Assembly (NCBI RefSeq): GCF_024362205.1
Contig: NZ_CP101462.1
Location: 2,979,126 to 3,043,125, forward strand
Direction: 5' to 3'
DNA length: 64,000 nucleotides
Origin: Exiguobacterium aurantiacum
GTDB lineage: Bacteria; Bacillota; Bacilli; Exiguobacteriales; Exiguobacteriaceae
Below, piece by piece: positions 22,036 to 31,277 of this stretch. Made by a program: the position numbers and the translations under genes. Positions within the stretch are counted from its first letter, which is position 1, and each line of letters begins with the position of its first letter. The notes below the pieces were generated by a model, which was not told the origin of the DNA, made no database searches, and worked only from the letters and a program-made list of their open reading frames with translations.

Positions 22036-24810
22036 TTATCCGTTTTTCATGCTGAACGAGTCGACGAGCGTGAACGTGATGTCTTTCACGTCGAGACCGC
22101 CGAGTGCGAAGTAGAGCTGCAAATAGTTGTGTTGGTTCAAGAAGAACACTTGCTTCGTCTGCGTCACCCATTCCCCGTCCGTCCCGTTGAACGTGAACGT
22201 CGGGCCCGGGATGTTGTTGGCGAACAACGTGACCGGCATCTGGGCGAGTTCGCCCGCGTCCGATTTGGCCGTGATCGTCACGTCGTACGTGCCCGTCTCA
22301 TCGACCGAGACGGCAAAGACGTGCGTGTTCCCTGTCGACGTGTCGGCGTCACTCAAGCTGACACTCTCCCCGTTTTCGAGATGGCGATACGTCACATCGA
22401 AATCGATGGCTTGTCCGGCTTCCTCGTCGAGCCCAATCACCTCGACCGTGCCGTCGTGAATACCGAGCTCGCGCTCCATCGCCGGAGACTGTAAGACGAA
22501 ACGACAGATGTTCGCCGCACTCCGGAGCAGTTCACCGCGCGTGAGCGAGCCATCAGCGAGTGCCGCCCCCGTGTTGTCATCGAACGAGTTCGTGTCCGGA
22601 CGGTCAACGACCATATATAAGTCGTTTTGCGACTGGACCATCGCTGCCGTGTTCTGACGGTTCGCCGGCTCGTCTTCTTGGTGGTTCACTTTCGCCCACC
22701 AGTCGGTCATGACGATGCCGTCAAAGCCCCACTCGTCACGGAGGATACGTGTGTTCTGGTCATAGAGCCCGGCCGTCCACACGCCGTTGACGGCGCCGTA
22801 CGTCGTCATGATCGATGACGCCTTGCCTTCTTTGACGGCCATCTCGAACCCTTTCAAGTAAATCTCACGCAGCGCCCGCTCTGAAACGATTGAATCGATA
22901 TCGTGACGGTGTGCCTCTTGGTTGTTGGCGCTGAAGTGTTTGAGCGTTCCCGTCACGCCGACGCGATGCATCCCGTTCAATTGGGCGATCGCCATCTTGC
23001 CGGTCACGTGCGGGTCTTCCGAGAAGTACTCGAAGTTCCGGCCGTTCAGTGGGTTGCGGTGGATATTCATCCCAGGTCCGAGGAGCGTATCGACGCGATT
23101 TTTCCGCATCTCGAGTCCAATCATCTCGAACAGGTCTTCGACCAATTCGACGTTGAACGTCGAAGCGAGGAGCGTCCCGTTCGGAAGGGCGAACGCCTTC
23201 GTCCCGATGTCCATCCGGATGCCGGACGGGCCGTCTGCGCAACATGCCGCTGGGATGCCGAGTTCGTTCAAGCGGTCCGATACCCCACCGAACGCAGCGG
23301 CCGTCCCCGGTGTCACCCGTGGCGAGTTCATCCCTTGTCCCCGCACGATGCAGGCGAGATCTTCGTCCGTCAATTGATCGAGGAACGCGTCGAGCTCGAC
23401 CTTGCCCGCATAAACGTCCTTCAGTGTTAAGCCGTTGTCACCGGCGTAGTCGCGCGTGACCGGACGTTCGGCGAGATAGCGTGCCTCGACATCGACCGCA
23501 CGGAGCGGCGTCGGCACGTATTCGACCAAATAGCCATGCTCGCCAGCGACCGGCTTGATGCGGTCGAACGGGGTGACCGGGGCCATGTTCTCGCTGAGCG
23601 TCTCGACAAGTTGTTGAGATGCCTCTTCATACGCGAACACCGGTCGCGCCGAGCGGACGTCGGTCCCGAGGTGAAGCTCGTATGTGCCCGCCTCGAGAAC
23701 AAAGCTTGATACGTGCCCTGTCGCGCCGTTGTCGTCATAGCTCGCGAAGTCCGCGACCGGTATGCTGAGTGTGAGCGTCGTCCGTTCTCCCGGTGCGAGC
23801 GTATCCGTCTTATCGAAAGCGACGAGCGAACGGGCCGGGTTGCCGAGCACACCTTGTGGCTTCTCGATGTACAGCTGGACGACCTCTTTTCCGTCAACGG
23901 CGCCTGTGTTCGTCACATCGACGGTCACCGTGATCACGCCGTCCTGTTCGCCCGCCGTCGCGACGTCGGTCGTGAACGTCGTGTATGACAAGCCGAAGCC
24001 GAACGGATAGAGCACCGCGTCCTTGGCGAACGTCTCGAAATAACGGTAGCCGACATAGATGTCTTCTTGGTAGATGCCTTTGTCCGCATGTCCAAAGTTT
24101 TTCGTCGACGGGTAGTCCTCAATCGATTTCGCGATCGTATCGGTCAACTTTCCAGATGGCGTTACCGCACCCGTCAACACGTCGACGAGTCCTGTCCCAC
24201 CTTCTAATCCCCCTTGCCATGCGTAGAGGATTGCGCTCGGTTGATGCGCCCAGTCCATGTTGATGATATTGCCGACGTTCAAGACGACGGCCGTCTTCGT
24301 GAATGTTTTTGACACCTTCTCAATCAACGCCTGCTCGATGTCCGTCAACAAATAGCTGCCCGGGTCGGCCGTGTTATCCCGGTCCTCACCAGCCGTGCGT
24401 CCGATGAAGACGAGCGCCATGTCGGAGGCTCCTGCCGCTTCCGCGACGAGCTCGTCCGTCACCGCCATCTCTGGCTGTGACCACGGTTCGCCGGCCCAAC
24501 CGACACCTTGGTCGAACGGATTCGCTTCGACCCAAATCTCGTACGTCTCAAGAAGCGACGCGTTCAATCGAATGCCTTCGGTCGCCTGAAGCGCCTCGAG
24601 CGGACTCGTCACGTGCGAGACGTTGACCATCCCACCTGATCCCGTGCCGCTCTTGTAGTAGTTGAATTGGCTGCGCCCGAAGACAGAAACGGTCGTCCCC
24701 GATTGAATCGGAAGCGTCGCCTGCTCATTCTTCAAGAGGACGGCCCCTTCTGCGACGGATGTCCGCGCCAATTGTTTATATGTATCCCAGTTCAATGTGT
24801 AAGTCTTCAT
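22036..24810 (-). CDS. GH3 beta-glucosidase with swapped domain order
   Basis: A cytoplasmic enzyme of 924 residues predicted to release glucose from beta-glucosides or oligo-beta-glucans. The order is reversed from standard GH3: the alpha/beta sandwich domain comes first (about 15-280, with GRTAGEDRD and LYPFGFGLSYT), then a fibronectin-III-like domain (about 290-385), then the TIM-barrel domain (about 480-760) with the KHF motif (624-626) and the nucleophile Asp703 in IVMTDWW. Such permuted GH3 enzymes are known, for example in rumen bacteria. A C-terminal beta domain (about 800-920) follows. No signal peptide. Its ATG overlaps the stop of the upstream esterase gene by 4 bp. Confidence 0.9.
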   Translation of the reverse strand: MKTYTLNWDTYKQLARTSVAEGAVLLKNEQATLPIQSGTTVSVFGRSQFNYYKSGTGSGGMVNVSHVTSPLEALQATEGIRLNASLLETYEIWVEANPFDQGVGWAGEPWSQPEMAVTDELVAEAAGASDMALVFIGRTAGEDRDNTADPGSYLLTDIEQALIEKVSKTFTKTAVVLNVGNIINMDWAHQPSAILYAWQGGLEGGTGLVDVLTGAVTPSGKLTDTIAKSIEDYPSTKNFGHADKGIYQEDIYVGYRYFETFAKDAVLYPFGFGLSYTTFTTDVATAGEQDGVITVTVDVTNTGAVDGKEVVQLYIEKPQGVLGNPARSLVAFDKTDTLAPGERTTLTLSIPVADFASYDDNGATGHVSSFVLEAGTYELHLGTDVRSARPVFAYEEASQQLVETLSENMAPVTPFDRIKPVAGEHGYLVEYVPTPLRAVDVEARYLAERPVTRDYAGDNGLTLKDVYAGKVELDAFLDQLTDEDLACIVRGQGMNSPRVTPGTAAAFGGVSDRLNELGIPAACCADGPSGIRMDIGTKAFALPNGTLLASTFNVELVEDLFEMIGLEMRKNRVDTLLGPGMNIHRNPLNGRNFEYFSEDPHVTGKMAIAQLNGMHRVGVTGTLKHFSANNQEAHRHDIDSIVSERALREIYLKGFEMAVKEGKASSIMTTYGAVNGVWTAGLYDQNTRILRDEWGFDGIVMTDWWAKVNHQEDEPANRQNTAAMVQSQNDLYMVVDRPDTNSFDDNTGAALADGSLTRGELLRSAANICRFVLQSPAMERELGIHDGTVEVIGLDEEAGQAIDFDVTYRHLENGESVSLSDADTSTGNTHVFAVSVDETGTYDVTITAKSDAGELAQMPVTLFANNIPGPTFTFNGTDGEWVTQTKQVFFLNQHNYLQLYFALGGLDVKDITFTLVDSFSMKNG

Positions 24811-25877
24811 CGTGTCATCTCCTTCATTCCATTTGCGATTTCAATCAAACAGTCTTCGGCTTGCGGGAAGTCGCCGAGCTTGTCCATAAAGGCGTGATCC
24901 ATCCCGCGATATTGAATCAGTCGTGTCGGCACGCCGTCACGTGCGAGTTTACGTGCGTACGCCTCACCTTCGAGACGAAGGTAATCGTATTCGGCCGTGA
25001 TGATCAAAGCTGGCGGTAAGCCGTTTACATCATCCGCGAACAACGGCGACACGAGCGGGTCGGTCAGCTCGGCCTTGCCTTGTAGGTAGATTTGGTTCAA
25101 CAAGTCTTCTGAATCACCGAGCGCCATGACGACGCCACGGATCAAATCATGATGATGCTTGATTTCATAGCGGTCGAGCGTCCATTCGTAATCGTCTGTC
25201 GGAATGGAGCCCAAATTGACGACCGGATAAATGAGCGCCTGGAAACGAATCATGTTCGTCTCGTTCGAGCGGTCTAGTAAGCAACAAGCGGTCGCCAAGT
25301 TCCCACCGGCACTGTCGCCGGCAACGGCGATGTCGTCCCGTGACACCCCGAGCTCAGCGGCACGCTCGTGCACCCATTCGAGCGCTCGGTAACAGTCGTT
25401 CAGTCCGGCTGGAAACGGATGCTCCGGCGCGAGCCGGTATTCAACCGAGACGACGAGGGCGTTCGCTTTCTCGGCGAGCAGTTTACACGGGTTCTCGACC
25501 GTATCGAGCGTCCCTCCGAAGAAGCCACCGCCGTGAAAGAACAGAATGGCCGGTAACGTCTCTTCCGTACGCGGCCGATACAGGCGCGCCGGGATGTCGC
25601 CGTCAGCGCTCGGAATCATAACGTGGTCTGTCGCGATGTCCATCGTCGTCACGTCACGGTTCGGCCAACCCATGCTGGCACGGGCGGACGCCAAGTCGAA
25701 TGACGTTTCCAGCTCGGATGCGGCATATCCTTTGATGACGGCTAACACTCGTGGATCGAGGTCTCCGGTCACATCAGCGTCTGGGATAGGTTTGATGATT
25801 GTCTCGACGCCGTTCTCATAATTCATGTTTTGAGACTGGCTCAAGAGCCTTACCAGTTGTTCATAAGTTTGTTCCAT
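24807..25877 (-). CDS. Alpha/beta-hydrolase of the hormone-sensitive-lipase family
   Basis: An esterase of 356 residues. The oxyanion motif HGGGFFGG lies near residue 114, and the nucleophile elbow GDSAGGNLAT contains the catalytic Ser near residue 187; Asp in a DPLVSP segment and His in GMDHAFMD complete the expected triad. Members hydrolyse short-chain esters, and its coupling with a beta-glucosidase suggests it may deacylate sugar esters (inference). AGGAGG lies 8 bp before the ATG. It ends in an ATGA overlap with the GH3 gene, so the two are translated together. Confidence 0.85.
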   Translation of the reverse strand: MEQTYEQLVRLLSQSQNMNYENGVETIIKPIPDADVTGDLDPRVLAVIKGYAASELETSFDLASARASMGWPNRDVTTMDIATDHVMIPSADGDIPARLYRPRTEETLPAILFFHGGGFFGGTLDTVENPCKLLAEKANALVVSVEYRLAPEHPFPAGLNDCYRALEWVHERAAELGVSRDDIAVAGDSAGGNLATACCLLDRSNETNMIRFQALIYPVVNLGSIPTDDYEWTLDRYEIKHHHDLIRGVVMALGDSEDLLNQIYLQGKAELTDPLVSPLFADDVNGLPPALIITAEYDYLRLEGEAYARKLARDGVPTRLIQYRGMDHAFMDKLGDFPQAEDCLIEIANGMKEMTR

Positions 25878-25961
25878 CAGTTCATCCTCCTGACATGTTT
25901 AAAGGGTTCGCCCTCGATTGGTAGAATAAGGATGTATCATCTACGAAAACGAGGTCTTGTT

Positions 25962-26735
25962 ATGTACAGTACAGTCGAAAGAGATACACACTTCCAACAC
26001 GTGCTTCACCATCTACAAACCAACACAGGTGTTCAAGGTGTCGTTCAGCTCGGCTCCGGTGCCGCAGGCTATCAGGACCAATACTCTGATATCGATTTAA
26101 TGGTCGCTGCCCGTACTGGCGTTGACCCCCAATCCATCAAGCAGCATCTAGCCGGCTACTTTCTCCAGTTATCCCCGGTTTTCATCAAAGAGAAGCGGTT
26201 CGGACCGGATATCTTTTTATTGATCGTCCTGCTCGAGAATCAATTGGAATTTAACGTCTCCATCGCCCCGCTGGAAATCCTACCGGTCCGTTCCCCGCTT
26301 TGGAATGTGGTCGTCGACCGGGACGGACAACTCCTCCAACGCATGGAAAGCGAACATGAACGGTTCATCTCGAGTCCAATCCGGTATGAGACAGGTGACG
26401 TTCCTTTCGAGTTCATCTATGCCTCGCTGGCGCTTGAGAAAGAGTTGAAGCGAAACAATCCCATTTATGCCTTGAAAATGCTCGAGACGTTGCGCGAGTT
26501 GACGTTGACGGCTCAGGCGCTGAAAGAAGGACGAAAGGTCCATCAATTCAAGGCGTATCATACGTTGAATCATTCGTTCATCGAGGACTATTTACAGACA
26601 TATCCGGGCTCCGTCGACCTGGTGTCAATCCGACGCGCCAAACAATCACTTCACACATTGTTTGCAACTTGTTTGGAAGACCATCCGCAGTTCAAACTTA
26701 AACCGTATATGGAGCGTTTGCTTCAAGAGCGATAA
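25962..26735 (+). CDS. Nucleotidyltransferase-fold protein
   Basis: A protein of 257 residues with the Pol-beta nucleotidyltransferase signature GSGAAGYQDQYSDIDLMV near residues 28-45, giving the metal-binding pair of aspartates. A helical C-terminal region (about 145-250) follows. The arrangement resembles aminoglycoside-adenylyltransferase-like proteins and the gene at 60221, but the sequence does not prove antibiotic modification. The start is ATG 25962 with GAGGT upstream; a longer frame from 25830 overlaps the divergent esterase gene. Confidence 0.7.
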   Translation: MYSTVERDTHFQHVLHHLQTNTGVQGVVQLGSGAAGYQDQYSDIDLMVAARTGVDPQSIKQHLAGYFLQLSPVFIKEKRFGPDIFLLIVLLENQLEFNVSIAPLEILPVRSPLWNVVVDRDGQLLQRMESEHERFISSPIRYETGDVPFEFIYASLALEKELKRNNPIYALKMLETLRELTLTAQALKEGRKVHQFKAYHTLNHSFIEDYLQTYPGSVDLVSIRRAKQSLHTLFATCLEDHPQFKLKPYMERLLQER

Positions 26736-26747
26736 AACTTTCAAAAA

Positions 26748-26776
26748 TTGACAATTATCCAGCTTTTCCATACCAT
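26748..26776 (+). promoter_or_regulatory. Promoter of the solA-like gene
   Basis: The -35 box TTGACA (26748-26753) and -10 box TACCAT (26771-26776) are 17 bp apart, about 37 bp before the ATG. Confidence 0.65.
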
Positions 26777-26812
26777 TCTACTAATGCTTCAGTAGAAAGG
26801 ATTGATGTCCAT

Positions 26813-27952
26813 ATGTCACAACCAGTACGATATGATGTCGCCGTCATCGGCGCCGGCACGATGGGCATGTCAGCCGCCTCGTTTTTAACGGAACGCGGTG
26901 CCCATACGCTCGTTATCGATGCGTTCGACCCGCCTCACAACAAAGGCAGTCATCACGGGGACACCCGGATGATCCGACATGCCTACGGGGAAGGTCGTGC
27001 GTATGTCTCACTCGTCAAACGGGCCCAAAAATTATGGGAAGATCTCGACCGTACGTCGCAGTATCCTATTTTCAAGAAAACGGGTGTCCTCGGTATCGGG
27101 CCACGCGATTCGGCGTTTCTCGGTGAGACGATTGCCTCGGCCGAAAAGTATGACTTGCCGCTCCAGCGTTTGTCGAAAGGAGACATCGAGACACGTTGGC
27201 CCGGACTCTCGATTCCAGACGACTATATCGGTTGCTATGAGACCGAGTCGGGACTGCTCTACAGCGAGAACGCGATTCGAGCGTATCGCGAACGGGCCGT
27301 CGCAAACGGTGCCGAGCTCGTCATGAACACGCCGGTCGAGTCACTCGAATTCCATGAGGACGGGGTCACCATCGTCACGTCCGAGGCGACGTTATACGCC
27401 AAGAAAGTGATCGTCACAGTCGGGGCCTGGGCGAAACAACTGCTCCCCGACCTGTCGCTCCCGCTCACACCGACCCGGAAAGTCGTCGGTTGGTTCGAGG
27501 CTGACGAGACGCTTTATTCGGATGCGTCGTTCCCGTCGTTCTTCGTCGAGGACAATGACCGGATGTTCTATGGATTCCCAAGTCTTGACGGGGCCGGACT
27601 AAAAGTCGGACGGACCGACGGCGGTCAGGCCATCGATCCGAACCTACATACGCAAGACTTCGGTCGCTATGAAGCCGACGAAGGCGATTTGCGCCACTTC
27701 CTCGCGACGTATATTCCAGAGGCGAACGGTGCCTTGAATCAAGGCAAGACATGCCTGTATACGATGTCGGACGATCATGATTTCATCGTCGATGTTCATC
27801 CCGAACATCACAACGTACTCATCGCCTGCGGTTTCTCAGGTCACGGCTTCAAGTTCGGCAGTGTCATGGGCGAAGTGCTGAGTCAGCTCACGCTAGACGG
27901 GCAAACATCGTTCGATTTGAGTCGCTTCCGTCTCGCTCGTTTTCGTGCATGA
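26813..27952 (+). CDS. solA: N-methyl-amino-acid oxidase (SolA / monomeric sarcosine oxidase family)
   Basis: A flavoenzyme of 379 residues that demethylates N-methyl amino acids, yielding formaldehyde and hydrogen peroxide. The N-terminal dinucleotide-binding motif is VIGAGTMGMSAASFL. The segment GSHHGDTRMIRHAYGEG matches the substrate-binding part of monomeric sarcosine and N-methyltryptophan oxidases, and the C-terminal CGFSGHGFKFGSVMGE contains the residues near the covalent flavin attachment. Whether sarcosine or N-methyltryptophan is preferred cannot be told. Single gene with a clear promoter. Confidence 0.85.
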   Translation: MSQPVRYDVAVIGAGTMGMSAASFLTERGAHTLVIDAFDPPHNKGSHHGDTRMIRHAYGEGRAYVSLVKRAQKLWEDLDRTSQYPIFKKTGVLGIGPRDSAFLGETIASAEKYDLPLQRLSKGDIETRWPGLSIPDDYIGCYETESGLLYSENAIRAYRERAVANGAELVMNTPVESLEFHEDGVTIVTSEATLYAKKVIVTVGAWAKQLLPDLSLPLTPTRKVVGWFEADETLYSDASFPSFFVEDNDRMFYGFPSLDGAGLKVGRTDGGQAIDPNLHTQDFGRYEADEGDLRHFLATYIPEANGALNQGKTCLYTMSDDHDFIVDVHPEHHNVLIACGFSGHGFKFGSVMGEVLSQLTLDGQTSFDLSRFRLARFRA

Positions 27953-28051
27953 ACGACGAACCGCTTCGTTTCGTGTATAATGAAGCGTAATCCAAATTGC
28001 TAATGAAAATTTCTCGAATAGAAGTTTCTTACACGAAAATGAGGTAAACCT

Positions 28052-29497
28052 ATGAATCAACCAAGCTTTTCAGACTATCGCCTAAGCGAAGATATCCAAC
28101 GCGCACTAGGCATCATGAAATACGAATCACCGACCGAAGTCCAACAGAAAGTCATCCCGCTCGCACTCGAGCGTCAAGACTTGGTCGTCAAAGCCCAAAC
28201 CGGCAGCGGGAAGACCGCAGCGTTCGGCATCCCTGTCACGGAACTCATCGAATGGGAAGAGAACAAGCCGCAAGTCTTGATTCTCACACCGACGCGCGAA
28301 CTCGCCGTCCAAGTCCGTGAGGATATGACGAACATCGGTCGTTTCAAACGCATCAAGGCGACCGCCGTCTACGGGAAAGAACCGTTCTCGAAACAACGTG
28401 AAGAATTGAAGCAGAAGACGCACATCGTCGTCGGGACACCGGGACGCGTCATGGACCACATCGAACGTGAGACACTCGTTCTCGATAAAATCGATTACTT
28501 GATTATCGATGAGGCCGACGAGATGTTGAACCGTGGCTTCCTCGCTGACGTCGAGGCGATCCTCCAAGAATTGCCACGCGACCGTGTGACGATGGTGTTC
28601 TCGGCGACGTTCCCGAACGATATCGAGCGCCTGTGTCAGAAGCACATGAACGAACCAATCCGTGTCGCCATCGAATCGAGCGGTGTCACCGCTTCGACGA
28701 TCGAACACGGCTTGATTGAAGTGCGCCGAGAAGACAAGCTCGCTGTGCTGAAAGATGTGACCGTCGTCGAGAATCCGGACAGCTGCCTCATCTTCTGTCG
28801 GACGAAAGAACATGTCGACACGGTTTACACCGAGCTCGATCAGGCCGGTTACTCGTGCGAACGCCTCCACGGTGGCCTTGAGCAAGAAGACCGTTTCGCC
28901 GTCATGGAAGGGTTCAAGATGGGCAACTTCCGTTATCTCGTCGCGACCGACGTCGCAGCACGTGGAATCGACGTCGATAACGTCAACCTCGTCATCAACT
29001 ATGACGTGCCGATGGAAAAAGAGAGCTACGTGCACCGGACCGGACGCACAGGCCGTGCCGGCAACGCCGGAAAAGCGATCACGCTCGCGACACCGCATGA
29101 AGGCAAGTTCGTTCGCGCCATCGAAGCGTTCATCAAGTTCGATATCCCGGAGATGGATGCACCGACTGAAAGAGAAGTCGCGCGCAACCAAGCCGCATTC
29201 GAAGAGAAGTTGAGCGGTCGACGTGTCGTTCGCAACAACAAGACGGCCCGGATCAACCAAGACATCATGAAGCTACACTTCAGCGGCGGGAAGAAGAAAA
29301 AACTCCGCGCCGTCGACTTCGTCGGTACAATCGCCAAAATTCCTGGCGTGTCGGCTGACGATATCGGCATCATCACGATCAACGACCAGATGACGTACGT
29401 CGACATTTTGAACGGCAAAGGCTCACTCGTCCTTCAGGCGATGGAATCGACACCGATTAAAGGTAAAAAACTAAAAGTTAGCAAAGCTCATAAATAA
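28052..29497 (+). CDS. dbpA: DEAD-box RNA helicase, DbpA type
   Basis: An RNA helicase of 481 residues. All core motifs are present: Q motif region, Walker [23 protein letters not shown] box [22 protein letters not shown] and [10 protein letters not shown]. The C-terminus (about 410-478, including [28 protein letters not shown]) is the DbpA-type RNA-binding domain that recognises hairpin 92 of 23S rRNA, implying a role in 50S subunit assembly as for B. subtilis YxiN/DeaD. The upstream region has a TATAAT box at 27976-27981. It ends in a hairpin terminator. Confidence 0.9.
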   Translation: MNQPSFSDYRLSEDIQRALGIMKYESPTEVQQKVIPLALERQDLVVKAQTGSGKTAAFGIPVTELIEWEENKPQVLILTPTRELAVQVREDMTNIGRFKRIKATAVYGKEPFSKQREELKQKTHIVVGTPGRVMDHIERETLVLDKIDYLIIDEADEMLNRGFLADVEAILQELPRDRVTMVFSATFPNDIERLCQKHMNEPIRVAIESSGVTASTIEHGLIEVRREDKLAVLKDVTVVENPDSCLIFCRTKEHVDTVYTELDQAGYSCERLHGGLEQEDRFAVMEGFKMGNFRYLVATDVAARGIDVDNVNLVINYDVPMEKESYVHRTGRTGRAGNAGKAITLATPHEGKFVRAIEAFIKFDIPEMDAPTEREVARNQAAFEEKLSGRRVVRNNKTARINQDIMKLHFSGGKKKKLRAVDFVGTIAKIPGVSADDIGIITINDQMTYVDILNGKGSLVLQAMESTPIKGKKLKVSKAHK

Positions 29498-29502
29498 ACA
29501 AT

Positions 29503-29542
29503 CCAGGTTTCGGAGAGGAAGATCTCTCCGGGCCTTTTTTGT
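29503..29542 (+). terminator. Terminator of dbpA
   Basis: A GGAGAG-loop-CTCTCC hairpin is followed by a run of six T. Confidence 0.8.
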
Positions 29543-29554
29543 GTTTAACCAACA

Positions 29555-29615
29555 TTATCGAAAGCGCTTTCGATAAACTTTAAAAAAATAAGACTTATCG
29601 AGATAACGCTTTCAA
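29555..29615. promoter_or_regulatory. Orphan LacI/CcpA-type operators
   Basis: A perfect 22-bp palindrome at 29555-29576 (core CGAAAGCGCTTTCG with TTAT/ATAA arms) has the same core as the operator in front of the GH16 gene. A second site at 29601-29615 read on the minus strand, TTGAAAGCGTTATCT, fits the catabolite-responsive-element pattern. Both lie between two convergent genes, so no adjacent gene would be controlled. They may mark a lost operon. Confidence 0.6.
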
Positions 29616-29666
29616 GAGCATCATACCGATAACCGTTCCGAAATTCAACTATCCTCACGTGATTGA

Positions 29667-29697
29667 CAAAAAAAGGCTCAGACGATTGTCTGAACCT
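29667..29697 (-). terminator. Terminator downstream of the DUF4317 gene
   Basis: GGTTCAGAC / GTCTGAGCC with a 4-nt loop followed on the minus strand by seven T. It lies about 130 nt past the DUF4317 stop codon. Confidence 0.8.
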
Positions 29698-29828
29698 CAG
29701 TCTTCCAAATGAAGAAAATCAACCTTGTCCTCTCGAGTCGAACGATGTCTCGACAGGAGGACAGCAAGGGCGGTCATCCGCTCAACGATTTCTAACGGGT
29801 GAACCCGCTCGCCTCCGTCCGCTTAGCG
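29698..29828 (-). other. Structured 3' region or candidate small RNA
   Basis: Between the DUF4317 stop codon and its terminator lie about 130 nt with several potential hairpins on the minus strand: CGGGTTCACCCG, GCGGATGACCGC, and a longer one pairing GTCCTC with GAGGAC and TGTCGA with TCGACT. No reading frame is supported. It could be a structured 3' untranslated region or a small RNA; I recognise no known RNA family. Confidence 0.35.
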
Positions 29829-31022
29829 TCAGTCGAGCAGCTCTTCCGAGATCAACTTGAATCCTTCGATTTCCGTGTCTTCTTCTAGTTCAATCAACAG
29901 GCAACGTTTCCCTTTCACGTTCACTTGTCTCACGTACTTCAAGTCTTGCGGGCTGATCGAGATATTGGCGACTTTCGTATTGATTTTAATCGACTTCGAC
30001 GTGTATTTTGGGACGACGCTACTCGCCTTCATCTCATATTGGCGGTCGTCGACGACTTGTTGGAACGCCTGCTCGACCTTCTCCGTCGTCACGTCCTCGA
30101 CCCCGCTCGCTTTCAAGACGATCTCGACGGTGCGGGCGTCAATCATCGGCACGCTCTCTTCCTCGTCCTCACGCTCCGCTTCGGCGAGGATCATCTGGTT
30201 GATTTCATCGTAAACGGTAGCGAGCGTCCCGACGTTCACTTCTTCACCGATGACGGTCTTGACGACCTCCTCGAACATCGCCTTCTCCTCGACCGCCGTC
30301 ACAATCTCGGTCCCGTTCAAGACGTTCTCGATAAAGCCAAAGTCCGGTTGATGCGCCTTTTGCGCGGCATACAAGATATGGTTGACGTCGGCCGCATTGT
30401 CCGTGAAACACGGGAACAAGAAACCGCCGACCGGGGCGTCGAGCTTGATGACCGGGTTGATAAAGATGTTCGATTTGAACTCTCGCTCGATATAGTCGAA
30501 CACGAGCGATTGTTTTGGGAGCTCGGTCTGGTTGATGCTGCCGAGGATGAACCGCGACGTCCATACCTCGTCACGCATATCGATTTCCGTCTCCTCCGAG
30601 TGACGGCGTGTCGGCTTATTGTATTTGAAGCGGATGAACGTGATGACCATGTCCTTCTCGAACGGCGCGTCCTGCACCATCTTGAGTGCGACCCGCTGCA
30701 TCATACCGGCCCATTCTTCGATGTCGTCGCTCCGGAGAGCCTCATACAACAACGTTTGCGTATGGTCGGTCTGACCTGCTTCTGGATGCTGAAACTTCAC
30801 TTCGAACAACTTCTCGTCAATTTTGCCGCCGAGCACTTTCTTGAAGTTGGCGAGGAACAGCTCTTGGTGCTCCTGCTCGACAAACGGGAACGAGCGCAGT
30901 TCCTCGTGGAAAATCTCGTTGCTGTCTTGGCGAATATAAATATTATAAATATCAGCGATTTTTACCGCGTCCGCATTCAACTTGAAATGCTTGCGAATCG
31001 CCGCGATGTCTTTTTGATTCAT
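29829..31022 (-). CDS. DUF4317 protein
   Basis: A soluble protein of 397 residues that matches DUF4317, a Firmicutes family of unknown function. Its start (MNQKDIAAIRKHFKLNADAVKIADIYNIYI) and the EHQELFLANFKKVLGGKIDEKLFEVKF segment at about 51-77 are characteristic. No catalytic motif, signal peptide or membrane segment is visible. It stands alone, with a 130-nt structured tail before its terminator. Nothing in the neighbourhood indicates its role. Confidence 0.75.
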   Translation of the reverse strand: MNQKDIAAIRKHFKLNADAVKIADIYNIYIRQDSNEIFHEELRSFPFVEQEHQELFLANFKKVLGGKIDEKLFEVKFQHPEAGQTDHTQTLLYEALRSDDIEEWAGMMQRVALKMVQDAPFEKDMVITFIRFKYNKPTRRHSEETEIDMRDEVWTSRFILGSINQTELPKQSLVFDYIEREFKSNIFINPVIKLDAPVGGFLFPCFTDNAADVNHILYAAQKAHQPDFGFIENVLNGTEIVTAVEEKAMFEEVVKTVIGEEVNVGTLATVYDEINQMILAEAEREDEEESVPMIDARTVEIVLKASGVEDVTTEKVEQAFQQVVDDRQYEMKASSVVPKYTSKSIKINTKVANISISPQDLKYVRQVNVKGKRCLLIELEEDTEIEGFKLISEELLD

Positions 31023-31277
31023 TCATCCCAACTCCTTCGTCCTTTACTACAAACCGCCTTCATTATACCAATAGTTGGTGCTTGCGCGTATGTCAGTAGT
31101 GCTAAAGCCGGGACGTCTGATGTCATGTATCATGTCCCTGACCTCAAGTTTTATAATCGTTGGATTCATTTTTGGTAAATTTGCGTATTTCTCACTTCCT
31201 TGCCATGTATATTCGATGTGCATCGTACGTTTACGAGGCGCGTCGTTCAGTCGTCATACATAATAGGAGGCACAAAC

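Noticed and set aside
28127..29260. Minus-strand reading frame of 377 codons opposite dbpA
   Set aside because: Antisense shadow of a well-conserved helicase; no start signal and no recognisable domain.
29925..31178. Long plus-strand reading frame of 417 codons opposite the DUF4317 gene
   Set aside because: It is antisense to a recognised family member, has no ribosome-binding site, and its Asp/Arg/Leu-rich composition is what the opposite frame of a GC-biased gene produces.
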